A stretch of DNA of 64,000 nucleotides from Allacma fusca (Eukaryota > Arthropoda > Collembola > Symphypleona > Sminthuridae): contig OX359245.1 in assembly GCA_947179485.1 (NCBI GenBank), positions 44,875,067 through 44,939,066 of the forward strand, given 5' to 3'. Of this stretch, positions 12,201 to 27,200 are shown piece after piece (positions within the stretch are counted from its first letter, which is position 1; every line of letters begins with the position of its first letter). The notes beneath the pieces are model-generated. The model was not told the DNA's origin, ran no database searches, and was given only the letters and a program-made list of their open reading frames with translations. The position numbers and the translations under genes are program-made.

Positions 12201-15200
12201 GATGTATGTCATGTGCCTGTTCCAAGCTCTAACATGCGACTCTTTGGAACCACCACCTTTGCCCCAAACGACAGAGTTGGAAGCAAGTATAGAGCACGAG
12301 TCAAACGTGAATGCTGATGGAGAAACTAAGGAAATTGCAAGTTATAACTCCATAGTAGAAGAGGTTCTGGGCTGGTTGTTGCAAGCAAATGACGTCGCAG
12401 AGAAATTTGGCGAGGTTCAGGATGATCTGGCAGTTGTGAAAAATCTCTTTCAGGAACATGAGGTCTTTTATTTAAGCTAGCTTTCTGTTAGGGCTACGTT
12501 CAAGTTTAAGTAATACGCTCGAAATCTTAAGATCCGGTCAAGTAGGGGTCTTATTCAGTTTGAAGTACCCACCATTTTTATAAAAACGTTTTAGCGAGTC
12601 ATATTTAAAAGAGTTCAGGAGCACAAATTGGAAGTTCGGCTAGGTTGAAGTTCAAGTTCGGGTGCGCTGCTTGACCTAATTATTCAGGATAACAAAAACG
12701 AATGAGAAGAATTAAAGTCTTGTCACGCTAAGGTTCCACGCTTGACTGACAATTTATAAGTAGGAAGCAGACGTAGTTATAATTTTAATCCCAAGTAAGG
12801 TTTTAATTCGGAGGTTGTATATATTACGTCGTTTGTGGGTTAAGCTCAAGTTTAAGTTTTGATGTATTTTAGTTAAAATTCCAACTTGGTACTTCTGATT
12901 CCTACTTTCACTGACCGGAGTACCTAATTTTAGACCAAAAGTTTAGATACTTAAAAATTTAAATGTAGGGGAAGATCGGGGTTCGGATATATTAACCTGA
13001 ACGCAGCTCTATATTTCGTGTCTTGTAATAATCGTTCATTATTCTTAAATTGTAATTTTTTGTTCTGACATAAATTTCATTTCTGAATGTTGTAGCGATT
13101 TATGCTCAACCTCACGGAGCATCAGGCAGATGTGGGCGAGGTTTTGCAGGAAGGATCAAGACTTTTGACAGAATTAAAACTCAAACCAGATGAGATTGAA
13201 CATGTGAAACTGCAGATGAAAATCTTGAATGACAAGTGGGAGGAGTTAAGAATTGCTTCAATGACACGCCAGAATTTGTGAGCGCATTAGTGTATATTTT
13301 ATTTCCAATTTGTAAGGTGTCATAAATAATCTTAATTTTTGGGTCGTAATTTATTTTAAAATAATTATTGTATTTTGGTTCGTACAGAATTCATGAGAAG
13401 CTCATGTCTCTACAATTATCTGAGCTATCAAGTCTCAGGGACTTTTTGACGCAGACAGAGGACGAAATGTCAAAATTATCTGATATGAAATTCCACTTTG
13501 AGACGGTCCGACAGAGGCATCAGGATCTTAGCAAGAAGATAATTGAGATGCAGAGTCGAGTGATTTCTTTGTCTGATTTAGTATTGGTTGTAGATTCCAG
13601 TAATGAGGCCCAAGGAGGTACTATTAGTCCTGGCTTGTAGCCAGTATTTCTTTGTATCAAAATATCGGTTTGTTTGATTAGTCAAATTGTAGATCATTCA
13701 AAAACTTTTAATTCTATTCTGGATGTTTTGGACCCCCTCAGTCAATGATTAAAACATTCTATATTGCTTGAGCAGTCTTACCTTTATCTTAAATAACCTA
13801 AATTTTTCGAACACTTTTTAAAATTCGTTTTGTTTAAATTCGTAAAATAATTATTAATGATCCTATATTAAAAAATGTTGCTTGTTTTTAAAGTTAACCG
13901 TTTGAACTGACGCTTTCTGTTTTGTTTTGCGTGCAGATGATGCGGCAGCTGAATCAACTTTAGAAGATCAATTACAAGGTTTGAGCGAGCGCTGGTCAGT
14001 CATTTGCAACTGGACAGAGAAGCGAAGCAAGCTTTTGAGTAAAGTCCAGGATAGTCACGATCGCTGGGAAAACGACTCTCAGAGGATAGGAGCTTGGCTA
14101 AAAAATATTGAGCTCCAACTAATGAACAACGAGGCTTTAGGAGATGAGCGGGATATTGCACTAACCTCACAGGGAAATGATAGTATTTTGCAGAGATACG
14201 AGCAGTTACAGGTAAATACACAGATGCTACTCAGCGACATAGTTTAAATTATAAGCAAGATACTGTCACATTACTTTAAAAATTATAATTGAAATTATAA
14301 CCAAAAACGTGTATCAAAACAAAACCCAATATGATCTCTTAAATTGTTTCACTGTAATTCTATTATCTTATCAACGTTTAATTTTATTGTTCTTTATTAT
14401 TGTTATAAAAAACATTTAATCACTTCTATTTAACGCAGCGACTTCAAATTGAAATGGAAGAGAAGCTCACCGAGATAAATGCTTTAACTGCTGAGTCCCA
14501 AGATGTCAACGCAGAATTCAACGATCCTTATCACACAGAGTTGCTTATGGACAAATGGGGAGTTGTGTCTGAGATACTTCAGGCCCAGAGTCATCGCGTA
14601 AATATTTTGTTTGTTTATATATTTATGAATCCTTAGATATTATTGGATGTTATGTGTGTAATTTATTTTCAAGTTTTTATTCTGGTAGAATTTTTTATTT
14701 GTGAAACATTTTTTCTTCTATATTCTTCTTTTTTCTTTGAGTTATTGGTTTATTTTTTTGATTGTGTTATACTCAAATAACATTTTGTTGAGTGAAGTTC
14801 GACATACTGATATATGCATGTACTACTTAAACAATGTGTGAAATATTTGTTGGTGTGAAATTTGGCATGACCGTACTAACAGATGAGCAAATATAGTCAG
14901 TATCCCGTTAGTCAGAAATCCCGCTATGATGATTTCATGGACGTGAGTATCTTGCAACAAGTTGTACACCAGGTATGGTTTTTATGTGCACGATTTTGGT
15001 TTTTAAAATCTTCTAATTATAATATTGTGTACCTTTCAACCTGTATTTTTATTAATTATATATTAAATAAAATATTAAGTACTAATCCTTATAACAAAAA
15101 ACTTTAATTTTAGGACGAGCCAAAAGCCAAACGCTTAAAAACGCTCACGTGGTTGAATGAGAACAAACAGAATTTAATGGATTGGATTGACCGTACCAAA

Positions 15201-18200
15201 TCTCTTATTTCCATCACCTTCGACGAACTGAGCGTCGAGGAGCAAATTGTTTTATATGAGGATATTGAAAATGAATTCCAAAACTATGAGGCCATTTATT
15301 CCAAGTACATACAGTCTGTCAATGATCTCGGGGATAAGATCGGTAAGACTTTTGTTTCGTTTAATTTTTGATGGTGTGAAAATGTTTGGGACACTTTTCT
15401 TTAATTACATATGTGATTGAAATTACATTCATATGACTAAAATTACCCATTTGAAACATCAACATAGGTTTATTGTTTATTATGTTCCAGCAAAGCATTT
15501 TTGAATGATGTGTTGATGTGTACATGCGGGTTTTAACCCTAGGATTCATTTAAAATTGTGTGAAACAAATTCTAATTTGATCAATACTTATGATTTCAGA
15601 GCCAGACCTAGCAACTAATTGGACATCGATTGCCAGTTCCCTCCATGATAGGAAAATTTTAATTGATAATTTAGTACAGGAAAAATTAATGCAAACTAGG
15701 ATTAATGACTTGCAGCAAGTTCTCCAGGTATAAATCATTATTTGCTAACAAAAACAAATGCACTTATTATAGATACTACAATTATTATAATTATTACTAT
15801 TCTGTATCTTATTAATATATTATTTATTATATTTCTTATTATTATTACGATTATTATATTATTTATTATATTTCTCGTTATTATTAGGTTTAGTTTATTA
15901 TTTATTGTATAATGCTTATTATCATTATTATTTCGTTATTATTATGCAATTATAATATAATATTATTATGTACTTTATTATAGGGTCTAAATTATAAAAT
16001 TGTCGCCTAAATATTTTTTCTAGTCTTACACTACCTGGTTGGATAGCACAACTCCAACTCAAGCAAACCATATTAGGCTATCCACAGAGCTGAAAATAAA
16101 AATGAAAACACTTTTATCTCACCAAGTCAAAATCAACGAGTTTCAAAAGTTAATCCAGGATGGAACTGTCAAAAGTTCAAACTTACAAGCTGTTATTGAT
16201 GTGTATTCTTCTATACAGCAAAGGTATATAACAAGACCCTCTGTAAAAACTGTTTGAAATTTCAGGAATATAAGTGTGTTTGATTGGTTTCGTTTTAAAT
16301 ATACTAGACTTGACGACCGTCAGCAAGTTCTAGAAAATCTGAAAAAAATGTCCAGTGAAGAAGTACACGACATTCAAGCAAAGCAAGTGAAAGAACTGGT
16401 GGCAAAGTCTAAGGAAACTCTAGAGACTAAGGGAAAAATCACTGTAAATGAATTACCAACTTATATCAATAGTCTCAAGGCATTGCAGGAAGAGCTTAAA
16501 AAGTTAAGTGATGATCAAGTCAGTTCAGAGTTTACCACCGTTTTGAAACAAGTGGAGAAAGAAATTTCGGAACATGAGAAAGGTTCGTGAAAGTATATTC
16601 AAACAGCTATCATTTTCACAAGAACCCTCCTATAGTGAATTTTAAATACGAAACATTTGTTTTGTAATTGGATACCTTTTCATAAATATTATATGAAGTA
16701 ATTTCCCATTTCGAAATATAGATTTACACTTTAATTAAATTTCAGCTATTGAATCTCACAACCGCTGGAAGGAAAAGCTTGAGTCTTTAGAATCCTGGCT
16801 GGATCAAGTTAATGTATTCATTGTGGCAGAGACTCCTGGTGTCGGAGATTGCGATATAATTGAAGCTCAGTTGGAACAGTCTAATGTAAATAACTCAGTC
16901 GATCTTTTATAATCTCGCGTCCCTTGACTTTGTTATAGTATTTTAAATATTAATATCAAAAAGATTACCTGAGGTAAGCAATTTAAAAAATTCGCTCATA
17001 TTTTTTACAGGCTCTGCAAAAGGATATAGAAACACTGGAACCCAAGTACAACGAAATTATTAGTGAAGGGAAAGAGTATAGTACACATGACATTTCTGTC
17101 CGAGCACGTGTTATGAAATTAGTAGGAACGTGGTCAGAGACTGTGAGAAAGGCCAAGGACCAAAATGAGCTCTTGGATGATTGTGCCAAAAAGACCTTCC
17201 AGGTACACATTAATTTTCACGAATAAAGTGTTTGTTAATTGTTTTAGATAGTGGCTAAAATTTCATGCACAAGGTTTTAAATAGAAATGATAAATTTAAA
17301 TTAACACTGCCAGAAGTATTGCATTCACTATCAGTTTAATGTAATCTACCGTAGTTATATAAATACTTTTTTCAATTAATTATAATCACTATTGAAACAT
17401 TAATAAAGGTAACCAAATCTCAAGCGGAGCTGGAATCCTGGCTGAAGACTGTCAAGGATAGTATCGCCTCGGAAATGGAAAGTATTAAATGTGAAACCTC
17501 AATTGAACTGTCCCGACTCACACGGAAGTACCGCTCACTCAGTGAGCAGGTTGATCACAGAGTAGCACTTTTTAAGCAAATTAATGAACTTTCCAATGAC
17601 CTTCTGGTCACTTATAATTGTGAGTGTTTTTAAAGTCCCTGTTCAAGTTTTTCCAAATTATCTAGATACTTTATTCGTTTCTAAAATTATGTCAAAAATG
17701 ACTTAAATTTTAATGGCTCTAAACGAATATTTTCACAGCAACCACCACCAATAATACCATAATGATGCTACAACCTACACAACAGCCTGGACCAATAAAT
17801 TTGGCCAAGTCCATCACAAGTTTGAACTCTCAATGGAATCAAGTCACAGAAGCAGTGAAGCGCAATTTTGAGAATTTAAGAGATGTCACTGAATTGTATG
17901 GGGAATTCAGAAGTAATTCGAATAAACATTTCAAGCCAATGTTATTCCTCGTAGATTAGCTTGATTTTACTTTTGCCAGAATTGGAAGTCATAGTTTCAT
18001 ATTTATACAATTTTTGGATCAATTTTAAAGGTCTCACTGCCACTATGACAGACAGCCTGGACAGATTGGAGAAGAAAATACACGTGGACGATGAACTCGG
18101 TTCTGGAGATATGGAAGAACTTTCCATGCAAATCGACGTATGCTTTTTAATCTGAATAAAAAATATGATTAGAAATCTTTGAAGTTTTGTATACTTTTTA

Positions 18201-21200
18201 TAATCTGTAAGTTTGTGTACTACTGTGTTCTATTTGCGTATTAGTATTTTTTTAAAGTTGTCGTTTTTTATGTATTTTTGAAGGATTTAGATAATACAAT
18301 TCCAGCGATTCAAACCCGTCTGGCGCAGATTCAGGCCATTAATGATAAGTTGGGAAATACAGGTCTGAAAATATCCGACGATATTGAACATATCGAGCGC
18401 CGGTTTGAAAGTCTGCATGACAAGGTACCCTTTTGCGAATTGAATGACTCAATTGAGTTTTTAACAATTAAAAATTTAACAGCGTTTCTAATAATTTTAA
18501 TTCAAGGATAATGTTTATATACACGCCTGTATTTAGTTTACGGAGTGGAAATGCTAAAGTAATTATGATTAATAATTAATATTTAATTAATTAATATATA
18601 AAATAATCCATGCTATGTGTTTGTCGTGTCCATGTCTTATTCCCGATTGTTTGCAGTACTTAGAAAAACGCAGCACCTTGGATAGCCAAGTAACAGCTTT
18701 GAGTTCAATTGAGTCGAATCTAACAAGCATTTCAAAGCAAATTGATGCAATAGTGCAGGATTACCATGATGAGTCTGGTGGATCCGTCGCTGTAATTATT
18801 TTTGAATTTATTATTTCTGACAGTGCTGCGTTCAGGTCTATTGATTCATAAATCCAAACCTTGACCATACTTACTTTTGGAGGTAAAAGTTGGTTTGTAT
18901 TTTAACCGCATTATTTGTGTTCAAATATTGACTATGAGTTCATTGGAACTTCGCGACTATTTGAATTTTTAAATAAACCGTTATCATTTAGAACCAACGC
19001 TAAGAAAAATGCACGAGCTTGTTTAGGTCAAGTTCAGATTATAAAATTTTGGATCTGAATTTGAACATAATCTGACCTCGAAACGTGACCAAAATTAGAA
19101 TTTCCTGTAAGCTTGGGAACTTCATCTGAACTTGAACCGACCTTAAAATTCCATACCTACACTAACCTACATTTATTTGATCTAAAAACCAAAGTCATTA
19201 GGTCATGTCCATCCTAAACCTGGCCTAAACTTGAATCTTAGTTCTACATTGATTAAACTTGAACGCAGCTCTGGTTTATTGATATTGTTTTTTTTGCTAT
19301 GTAATTTGTTTTCATATTTCAGATTAATTAACATTATTGATGCTAAATATGTAGGTAGAAAGTAATTATATTAGGTTGCACTACAACTTTTCTGTGTAAT
19401 TTTGCAGCAAATGAAAGCTCAGCTGGAAAGCCAGTTGGAGAACTTGAACCATATTAAAGGCACTATTGGTGCTACTGTCAATGAAGAGACTAGGACTAGG
19501 CTGGAATTGCAACGACAGCAGTTGGAAAGCAAATTAAATAGAGTGAAGGGTAAGATGGGCAGTTATGATGGCACCAAGTTGGAGAAGATGTGGCAGTATT
19601 TGAGGAATATTCAATGCTCCTTGGCCTTCTTAGAGTTGGGGTCTTGTGAGATTGAGGATGTGTCCAGACAGATTTCATGTGTTGAGGTAAGAAAAATTTG
19701 CTTTAGCTTTTAGCCTTTTATCTTTTTATTTCATTTAGTTGTAAATATTTTTTGTCACTCTTTTCATGTTTTATTGAAATGTTTTTATTTACCAGAAACA
19801 TGTATTTCATTATTATATTTTTTCATTGGAATCTATTGATTTTACTTTTTACTACTAGGATTTTTGTTATTTACAAATTGTGTTTGAAGTGTTTCAAAAG
19901 CCTGACCATTTTATTTTGTAGCGAGAATATGCTACTCTTAAATCCCTGAAACCGCAACTGGAACAAATATTGAAAGAGGGGCGAAAAAAAGTGGGAGATG
20001 ATCAAAAACTATCCACACAACTGGATAGTATCAAGGGGCTTTATAATCAAGTGAGAAATACTGTTTGTTCTTTGGGTTTACTTCTGTAGCATTTTCTTGA
20101 TGTTGTATTTGTTTGTATTTTATTTAATTGTTACATCCATACAAATTATTGTAAACAATATTTTTCATTGATTTTTCGTGTCATTTATAACAGTTTCTTT
20201 AAAGCAGTTATAAATATTAATTCATTGTAATTGTAAACAACTCTAGCTTGGTATCCAAGTATCTGTTATAAAGAACAATTTAGACGAAGGTTTGGACTTG
20301 AGTACAAAAATTCACACGGGGATTCATGTTCTTCGAGATTTTTTGAACCAGCTCCCGCCCGCCGCGCAACTTTCGCAGTTGAATCAAACGGAATTGCAGG
20401 TAATACCTGGAATATTTTTTAATTCCCATGTTGATGTTGTAAAGACTTGCTTCCAATATTTAATTCTGTTCACAGAACAACCTTCAAAACCTCCCCAATA
20501 CGAAAGCTGAAGTGGTAGCATTAGACGAGAATATTAAAGCTATGAGCAAGCTGATTGACCCCATCCTGCTCCAAGACCTTCAAGAAACCTCCGAAGCTTT
20601 AAGAACTGACTACACAGAAAAGACAGAAGCCCTAATTGACCATTACAAGAGGGAGTTTGGAAATGAAACAAAAGACTCGGAAGTGGATTTCCAGAAGATA
20701 CAAGTCTGGATTAAGGATCTTCAGGGCAAAATTGATGATGTTAAGCAGGAATTTAATGCGGAAGGCTGTTTTGTAAGTTTGATCTACTCCACAATTATAA
20801 AGCAAACTACTAGATTTTCCAGCGACCATGTGTACCATCGCATTTCATATCGCGTAACGTGGTACAATCTCAAGTTTTTTGAATGCTTTTATTGAATCAG
20901 TTTCAAACATCACACTTAAAATGTTTTTTTCCAGAATTTATTCCAAACTTGAATGGAATAGTATTTTTAACCTTGATTTAAAATTGCAGTGCATTATTTA
21001 CAGCCTATAAGCTATTTTATGTCTAGGTTACAGACATGTATCTACCTGTAATTGTAAGTGTATCTAATAAAATCAAAATGATGCGAATGATCTCTTCAAA
21101 TGCGCCCCGCAGGACCTTCTCTCACAAATCAACGACATCTCTGAAGTTATGGAAAATCTCCGAAATACTGTAACCCACAATGTGGTCCTAGAGTCAGATC

Positions 21201-24200
21201 CATTTTCCAATAAAAATCCCTTGAACGAACGCTTCACGCGCCTGTATGACCAATTTAACACCCTCTCTCGGGAAGTTCAAACCCTTGAGAACTTCGAGAT
21301 TCATGAAGATGAAGGGGATGTCGAAGAAGAAGAAGAAGAAGAAGAAGATATTCTGTCAGATCTACAGCTGCCTCGCAGAGACCCTCCCTCTTACTCCGAT
21401 AGTGTTGGGATAGTCAACCCTTGTTTTGATGAGGATGATACCAACGAGCTGAATGTAACCGTGTCTTTGCACAAGACTGTGACCACTGGGAAACCTCAGG
21501 AGCCCCAAAATATAATTGAGGAAGAATGGAACGTTGCTTACACAGTTTCTAAGTCCAGTGATGAAGATACCGATGAAGAAGATGAGGAAGAGAATAGTCG
21601 GATTACTGTCATAAATACTGGAAAAGTTCCTTCATCCCACATTACCCCTGCTCCTTTGAACACAAGCAAAAATGTCAAGATCGTTGAGATCCGTGAGAAT
21701 GAAATTGTACAGGGAATCTTACGGATGGAACCGATTATTACCGAAGTAAGTACTTCTCTAATGCCAGCTCTGAAAGCTTTTTTAAATTCCAATTTTTCAA
21801 ATTTGTTTGTTTGTTTTAGTCTAAAGCATTTTATATGTAGTTTGTTAAATATATTGGTAATGTACATAATGTATTTCAATGCCTTTGTTTTACACTGCAT
21901 ATTTTTTAAATGCAACAAACTATTGTCCTAAATCATTTTTATATCTTTACATTTTTGTTTAAAACATTTGACGCTTTTTGGAATTTTTCAACAGTCTATA
22001 TTTTTACTGGAATATAATATTGTATTTTTACATCGTGTACATCCTTATGAAATATGTGAAGGTCACAGTGTTTTTAGTTTCAAACTTTCATAAATAATTT
22101 TACATTTTACAACAGACCAAACCGGAATGCAAGGAGTATGACAACTACCTCAAAAACCTGAGTAACTCCCGTGCTAAGTTATCGGAAATCCAGAACAAGT
22201 TGGAAACGTTAGAGAAGATTCCTGAACCGAGAGATCGAACTTTGGTAGCTTTTAATACATATTGTTGTAATTTATTATTTGGTATAGTTGTATTACGTGA
22301 AGTAGTTGCTTGATAATAATGTATTCATTTGAATGCATATTGAAACAATTACCGGTTTGAAGCACTGTGTGACAAATTTAACTTCGAGTCAATTATACTT
22401 GAACTTGAGTGTATAGTTTATTTTAAATGTAATTTTTTAGTTGTTGGATGAACTCCAAGAAAATCTTGAGTCAATGATCCTGTTTATTTCCCACGGGGAC
22501 TCTCTGTCTATGAAGCTCTCAAAAGAAGACTTGGCGAGTGCAAAGGCAATACTGGAACACAACTCAAAATTTAAAATTGACTGGTCTAATACAAAATCTA
22601 CGATTGAGGTACAGCTTGCCTATTTTATGTAATCCGATTCCATAAAATAGTACTTATAAATTTATTTTATTTTCTGCAATGTGATTTAATGATTTTTCAA
22701 AAATGCATTTCATTTAATTAAACACTTATTAAATTATTGTTTTCACTTATTTTTATAAATATATTTAATCAATACTCGTTTATTATGCTCATTAGTCTTG
22801 GGCGGTATATGTTTGCGTTTGATTTTTTTTAAATGTTGAAGTAATTTTTATCGTTTTTCGTAGAACGGCCGAATGACTTGCCTTTGGCTGGAAACGCTTA
22901 TACTTGAGTGTCAAATCTTGTACAATGGCCAGGATGTAATTGATGAGAATCTGAAGTCGAAGATTGATCAACTACGAAGTCATGGGATACCATTCGAAAC
23001 CAAAGTACGTTATTTTCATATTAACTTACTGTCACTGTAATATGCATAGAGTTTTGCTTGCACTAGTATCAGTATAATATTATTAGTTCATACTTTCACT
23101 GTTGTTGCAACACATTTGGAAACTATGTAGGAACCACCACCAAAGCCACCCGCACCGGAACCACCGGCGAAGCCAAAGAAGTCAGAGGAAAAACCACCGG
23201 AAATGAAGAAACCAGTGCCAGTGCCGGTGTTGTCAGAGGACCAGCAAGAGCTTGTCAAGTTGGAGGCTTTCATTGATGCAACCTTAAAAACTAAATTAGA
23301 AAAGATCGACGATTTAAAGCACGTTGAAATCTCCGTTTCCAAGATGCATCGGTGAGCAATTATAATTTTTTATTTCCAGCAGAGTACAGACTCTCTAATT
23401 AGTTGAATTCTGACTATGAGCAGTGTCGGTGCACCAAACTTATTTATGTTGTTAACATTTTTGCTGCATTATAATTTTAGTCATTATTTGTTGAATGTTG
23501 AGCGGTATACTATGCTATAAAAAAGAGTACTCCTCATATGTCGTCAATACAAAAGTTAGAATTGAAGACAGTTTAAAATTAGCTTTTGGAAATTTGGAGT
23601 TATTAGTTTGGATTTAAAAATATATAGAGTAAAATAAGTAATAAAAGACAACAAATACGTTTATTTACTTAATACTTATTAACATTTAAAAAAATTTTAA
23701 TCGATTTTGAATTTTCTTAATCATTTTGCAGTCCTACAGTTAAGTTGCTGAAAAATCGAAACTTGCCCAGTGACTGCCTTGCTCAACTAGACACTAAATG
23801 GAAGAACCTCTTGGAATTTGTATCTAAGTCCAGAGCTGAATTAGAATCTAAAGAAGAAAAACCGACCGTACCTTCCCCAAAAGCGTCCCCAAAAGCATCC
23901 CCTCCTACAGCAAAATTAACCACCCTGACTCAACTGGCCCCATCCTCTATCAAAGAAACCATCATCGGGCAACCGGTGTCAAAAATACCCATTCTCATGA
24001 AAGAAGTGACCCTTCAACCACAAAAGCCAGTGATAACACCTGTGAATGCCAAACCTGCACAAGCAACCCTAAAGGAGACCACTCTAGACGGCAGGTTAAG
24101 TAAGGAAAGTAGTCCAATGCCTGAAGGTGGATTTTCAAGGGCGGGCTCATTGCCCCGTTGGGTCCGGCAAGACCCATTAGAAGTACTCCAAAAATGGGTA

Positions 24201-27200
24201 GATGAGATAAAAGAACTTCTAGGAACGTCTTTGAACATCACAAATGAGCAAATGATCCGGAATCATGTTTCTAATTTAAAAGTAATTCATACATTTTTAA
24301 AAAGGTTGAGAATATTCCACTGTCTACATAGTTACCATGGTGTATTATTATTTTTATTTCACAAAATTTCAGACTGCCGAACATCAAATTATAGGGAAGC
24401 GATTAGATGCTGAGAAGTTGGACAAAACAAATGAGCAAGCAGAGATTGTTCAAGCGAATGTTCAAGAGGTAATTAAGCGTCTCAGAAAAGTGTCTAATCG
24501 TGATACTAACCTTACTTCCAGTCTTGTAAAACATTTTCACCCCATATTAAAGGAAACATTTATTAATTTTTTTGCACGTTTGAAAATGTGCTAAAGACGC
24601 TGATTTTCAAATCAAGAACCATGCTACTTGATTAATTGCAAAGCAGTTCTAGTAACTCGTAAGTAGATTAGCAATTAATTTTTTTTAAATTGAGAAGCAG
24701 ATAAAAGCGCAACAACATATGCAGGAATAGTTATATGCGTTATTATTAAAAATAACATTATTTAAAACAGCTTAAAATGTCGAAAAACGTTAAATGTTTC
24801 AAGATAAATCTGTGTGTCTAAAAGTTTGAAAAAGTTTCACATGTTGCTAAACCTTTAAAATATGCAATCCAAGGATCGTACTGTAAATGATGTAACAACT
24901 CATCATTCGTACTCAGCCAGAAAAAAATGTAATGATTAAGTTATGTCCTCGAACTATTCCACGCCATATTGCCCCGTTTAGTACACTCTGGAGGAGTGTG
25001 CAATGCACTTGCTGAAAGATAAATAGGTACCGAATGTATAAAAGAGAAATAAAGAAAGAATTGTATTGAATTGTCGTAGTTAATCAAGAAACTGCCCCAA
25101 GAGCGTCAGCTGCTGGAACAAAAGCTCTCCTCACTCCGGAAGCTGAAACTTCAGTTGGACACGACAGCCTCGTGGATTTTGGAAATCCGAGCACAATTAG
25201 CCACTGCCAAATATCGATCTGAGCACGAGAAAGCCCTCATCATTCAAGGCGTCCTGGTATTTCCTACAGAAAAAACTATTATTTGTCCAAATGCCAACAC
25301 ATAATTACCCTCATATTGCCTTTTAACTCCTTATTCTCTCCGGCCCTAAACAATTAAACATCACATGTACACAGGTCTTCTTACAGGGTTCCTCGAAATA
25401 TTTCTCACCCCCTAATTGACCTGTTTCATTAAATAACTAACTACTATTTTGCAGCAATTTATTTTGCGGATTTCTATACTTTGGGGAATTATGATTGTGG
25501 ACAGTATCTATACGTGGAAGATAAAATTAAAACTTTTCTCGTTAGAATCTAATTCTCATTAGTTAATTCCAATTAAGAGAACATTGTGTATCCTTAAATA
25601 GTTGTAACTGTTTGGGGCTTACCGGCTAATGATTTGATGAATCAAAACATTTATTTTAATGTACTTATATTTTTCCTCATGATTTTGTTACATTTTACCT
25701 AGATTTTGAAACAGAGGGACAATTCCGTCATAACATTTTCGCAATTGATAGTATTAATATTTTTATCCCAAATGTATTACAATACAAACTTCATTTTTAA
25801 ATGGCTGTACCTGCCAAAATATCTTCACTTTAAATCCGCTAAGAAATTCACTAAAACATTCGAAATTAAGTTTTATTTAGTACAATGTAAACGTTATGGA
25901 AAAAGAAATAGTTTCCAGCGCCCTGTATGAGATAATTATATACACGGATCTTACGCATAACATATAGTTCATTTGCCCTATTATTCCTTACATTGCAGAC
26001 ACGGGTGAGCGATAAGGAACCTGAAGTACATGATGTGATCCAGAATTACCGCAATTTACAAAACCAGGTGGAAAACCAGGGATTAAGTATGGATCACTAC
26101 ATGAACGTAAGTTATGTAAAAAAATTCTTTGGATGTTTTTGAAAGAATTCGGAACGAAAAATCTTGAAAGAATGTAATACCAAAAGGATAGGTTTTTTAC
26201 TACTCGTTTAAGAGATTTGTAAGTGATAAAGGATCGGGCTGGAGGATGGAAATCCGTGGGTTTAAATCCCTCAAGTGTACATAAAGTTGTTAAAAGAGAT
26301 TTATGTGGCTACTTTTAGGAGAAAATGAAGCAATTGACGGAGGATTGGAATTTCGTCCTTAGCCAGCAGCAGCTCTATCAACCCGAAGGTATAAAGCCCG
26401 GCACTTTTTTCGCATTTCCATATTGCATTGTGTTACCTCGAAACCTCGTGCAAATTTTATGTGGCTTAAGGTGTCATCCACATATTGTATTTTTATGTAA
26501 GCTTTCCAGTTTTTAGCGACCAGTTGTTTTGAATGAGGAGTTAAATAATTTTGGTTATAGTTTTTGAACCCCGACACTTGATAATTTTGTACTGCATAAT
26601 ATTTTTTTCATTGGTTTAAAAATACAGCAAATAATGTTTCCCAATTTTAAAACTTCGTAAATTGACTTGAAAAAGTTTCAGTTTTATTTTATACCCAGTT
26701 TTCCCCAAATTGTTTGCCAAATTTTTTATGTAAAAAATTTACGTCCTGGTTTAATAAATTGAAACAAGCCGAAAAATGGTTTTTCACACTTAGTAATTGT
26801 ACATTAGAATTGCTAGGTTGTTTGCTACAGGTTATTTCAGATTTGGTTGTTATAATAGATTTCTCTGTTATTGTATATACAATTACAAAAAAGTGGCTGA
26901 AAAAAATATTTGTCAAAATCCGTCCTGTTCAGGTTTTGCCTTTCTTTAGGAATGCACCTAGGTCTGTCATGTTAGCAATACTTTAACAACCCCAGGACCC
27001 TCCACTTTGGCCGGTAGTGTTCCCTTGAGACCAATGCTTGAAAATTAAACAATTTATTTGAATTCTTATACAGTATGTAGAGTACTATTCCTACGTACGT
27101 GCATCTATATTTGCTCATGAAAGGGTCTATATATGTATGGTAATAAAAGTTCCCTCCACTTCTTCAATGATATGGTGTACACACAAAAAAGCTAACAGAG

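Noticed and set aside
21538-21918. 126-residue minus-strand ORF with a serine run
   Set aside because: Antisense of the acidic dystrophin exon. The serines mirror the glutamate/aspartate codons.
23088-23342. 84-residue minus-strand Gly/Ser-rich ORF
   Set aside because: It is the antisense shadow of the proline-rich dystrophin hinge exon at 23131-23351.
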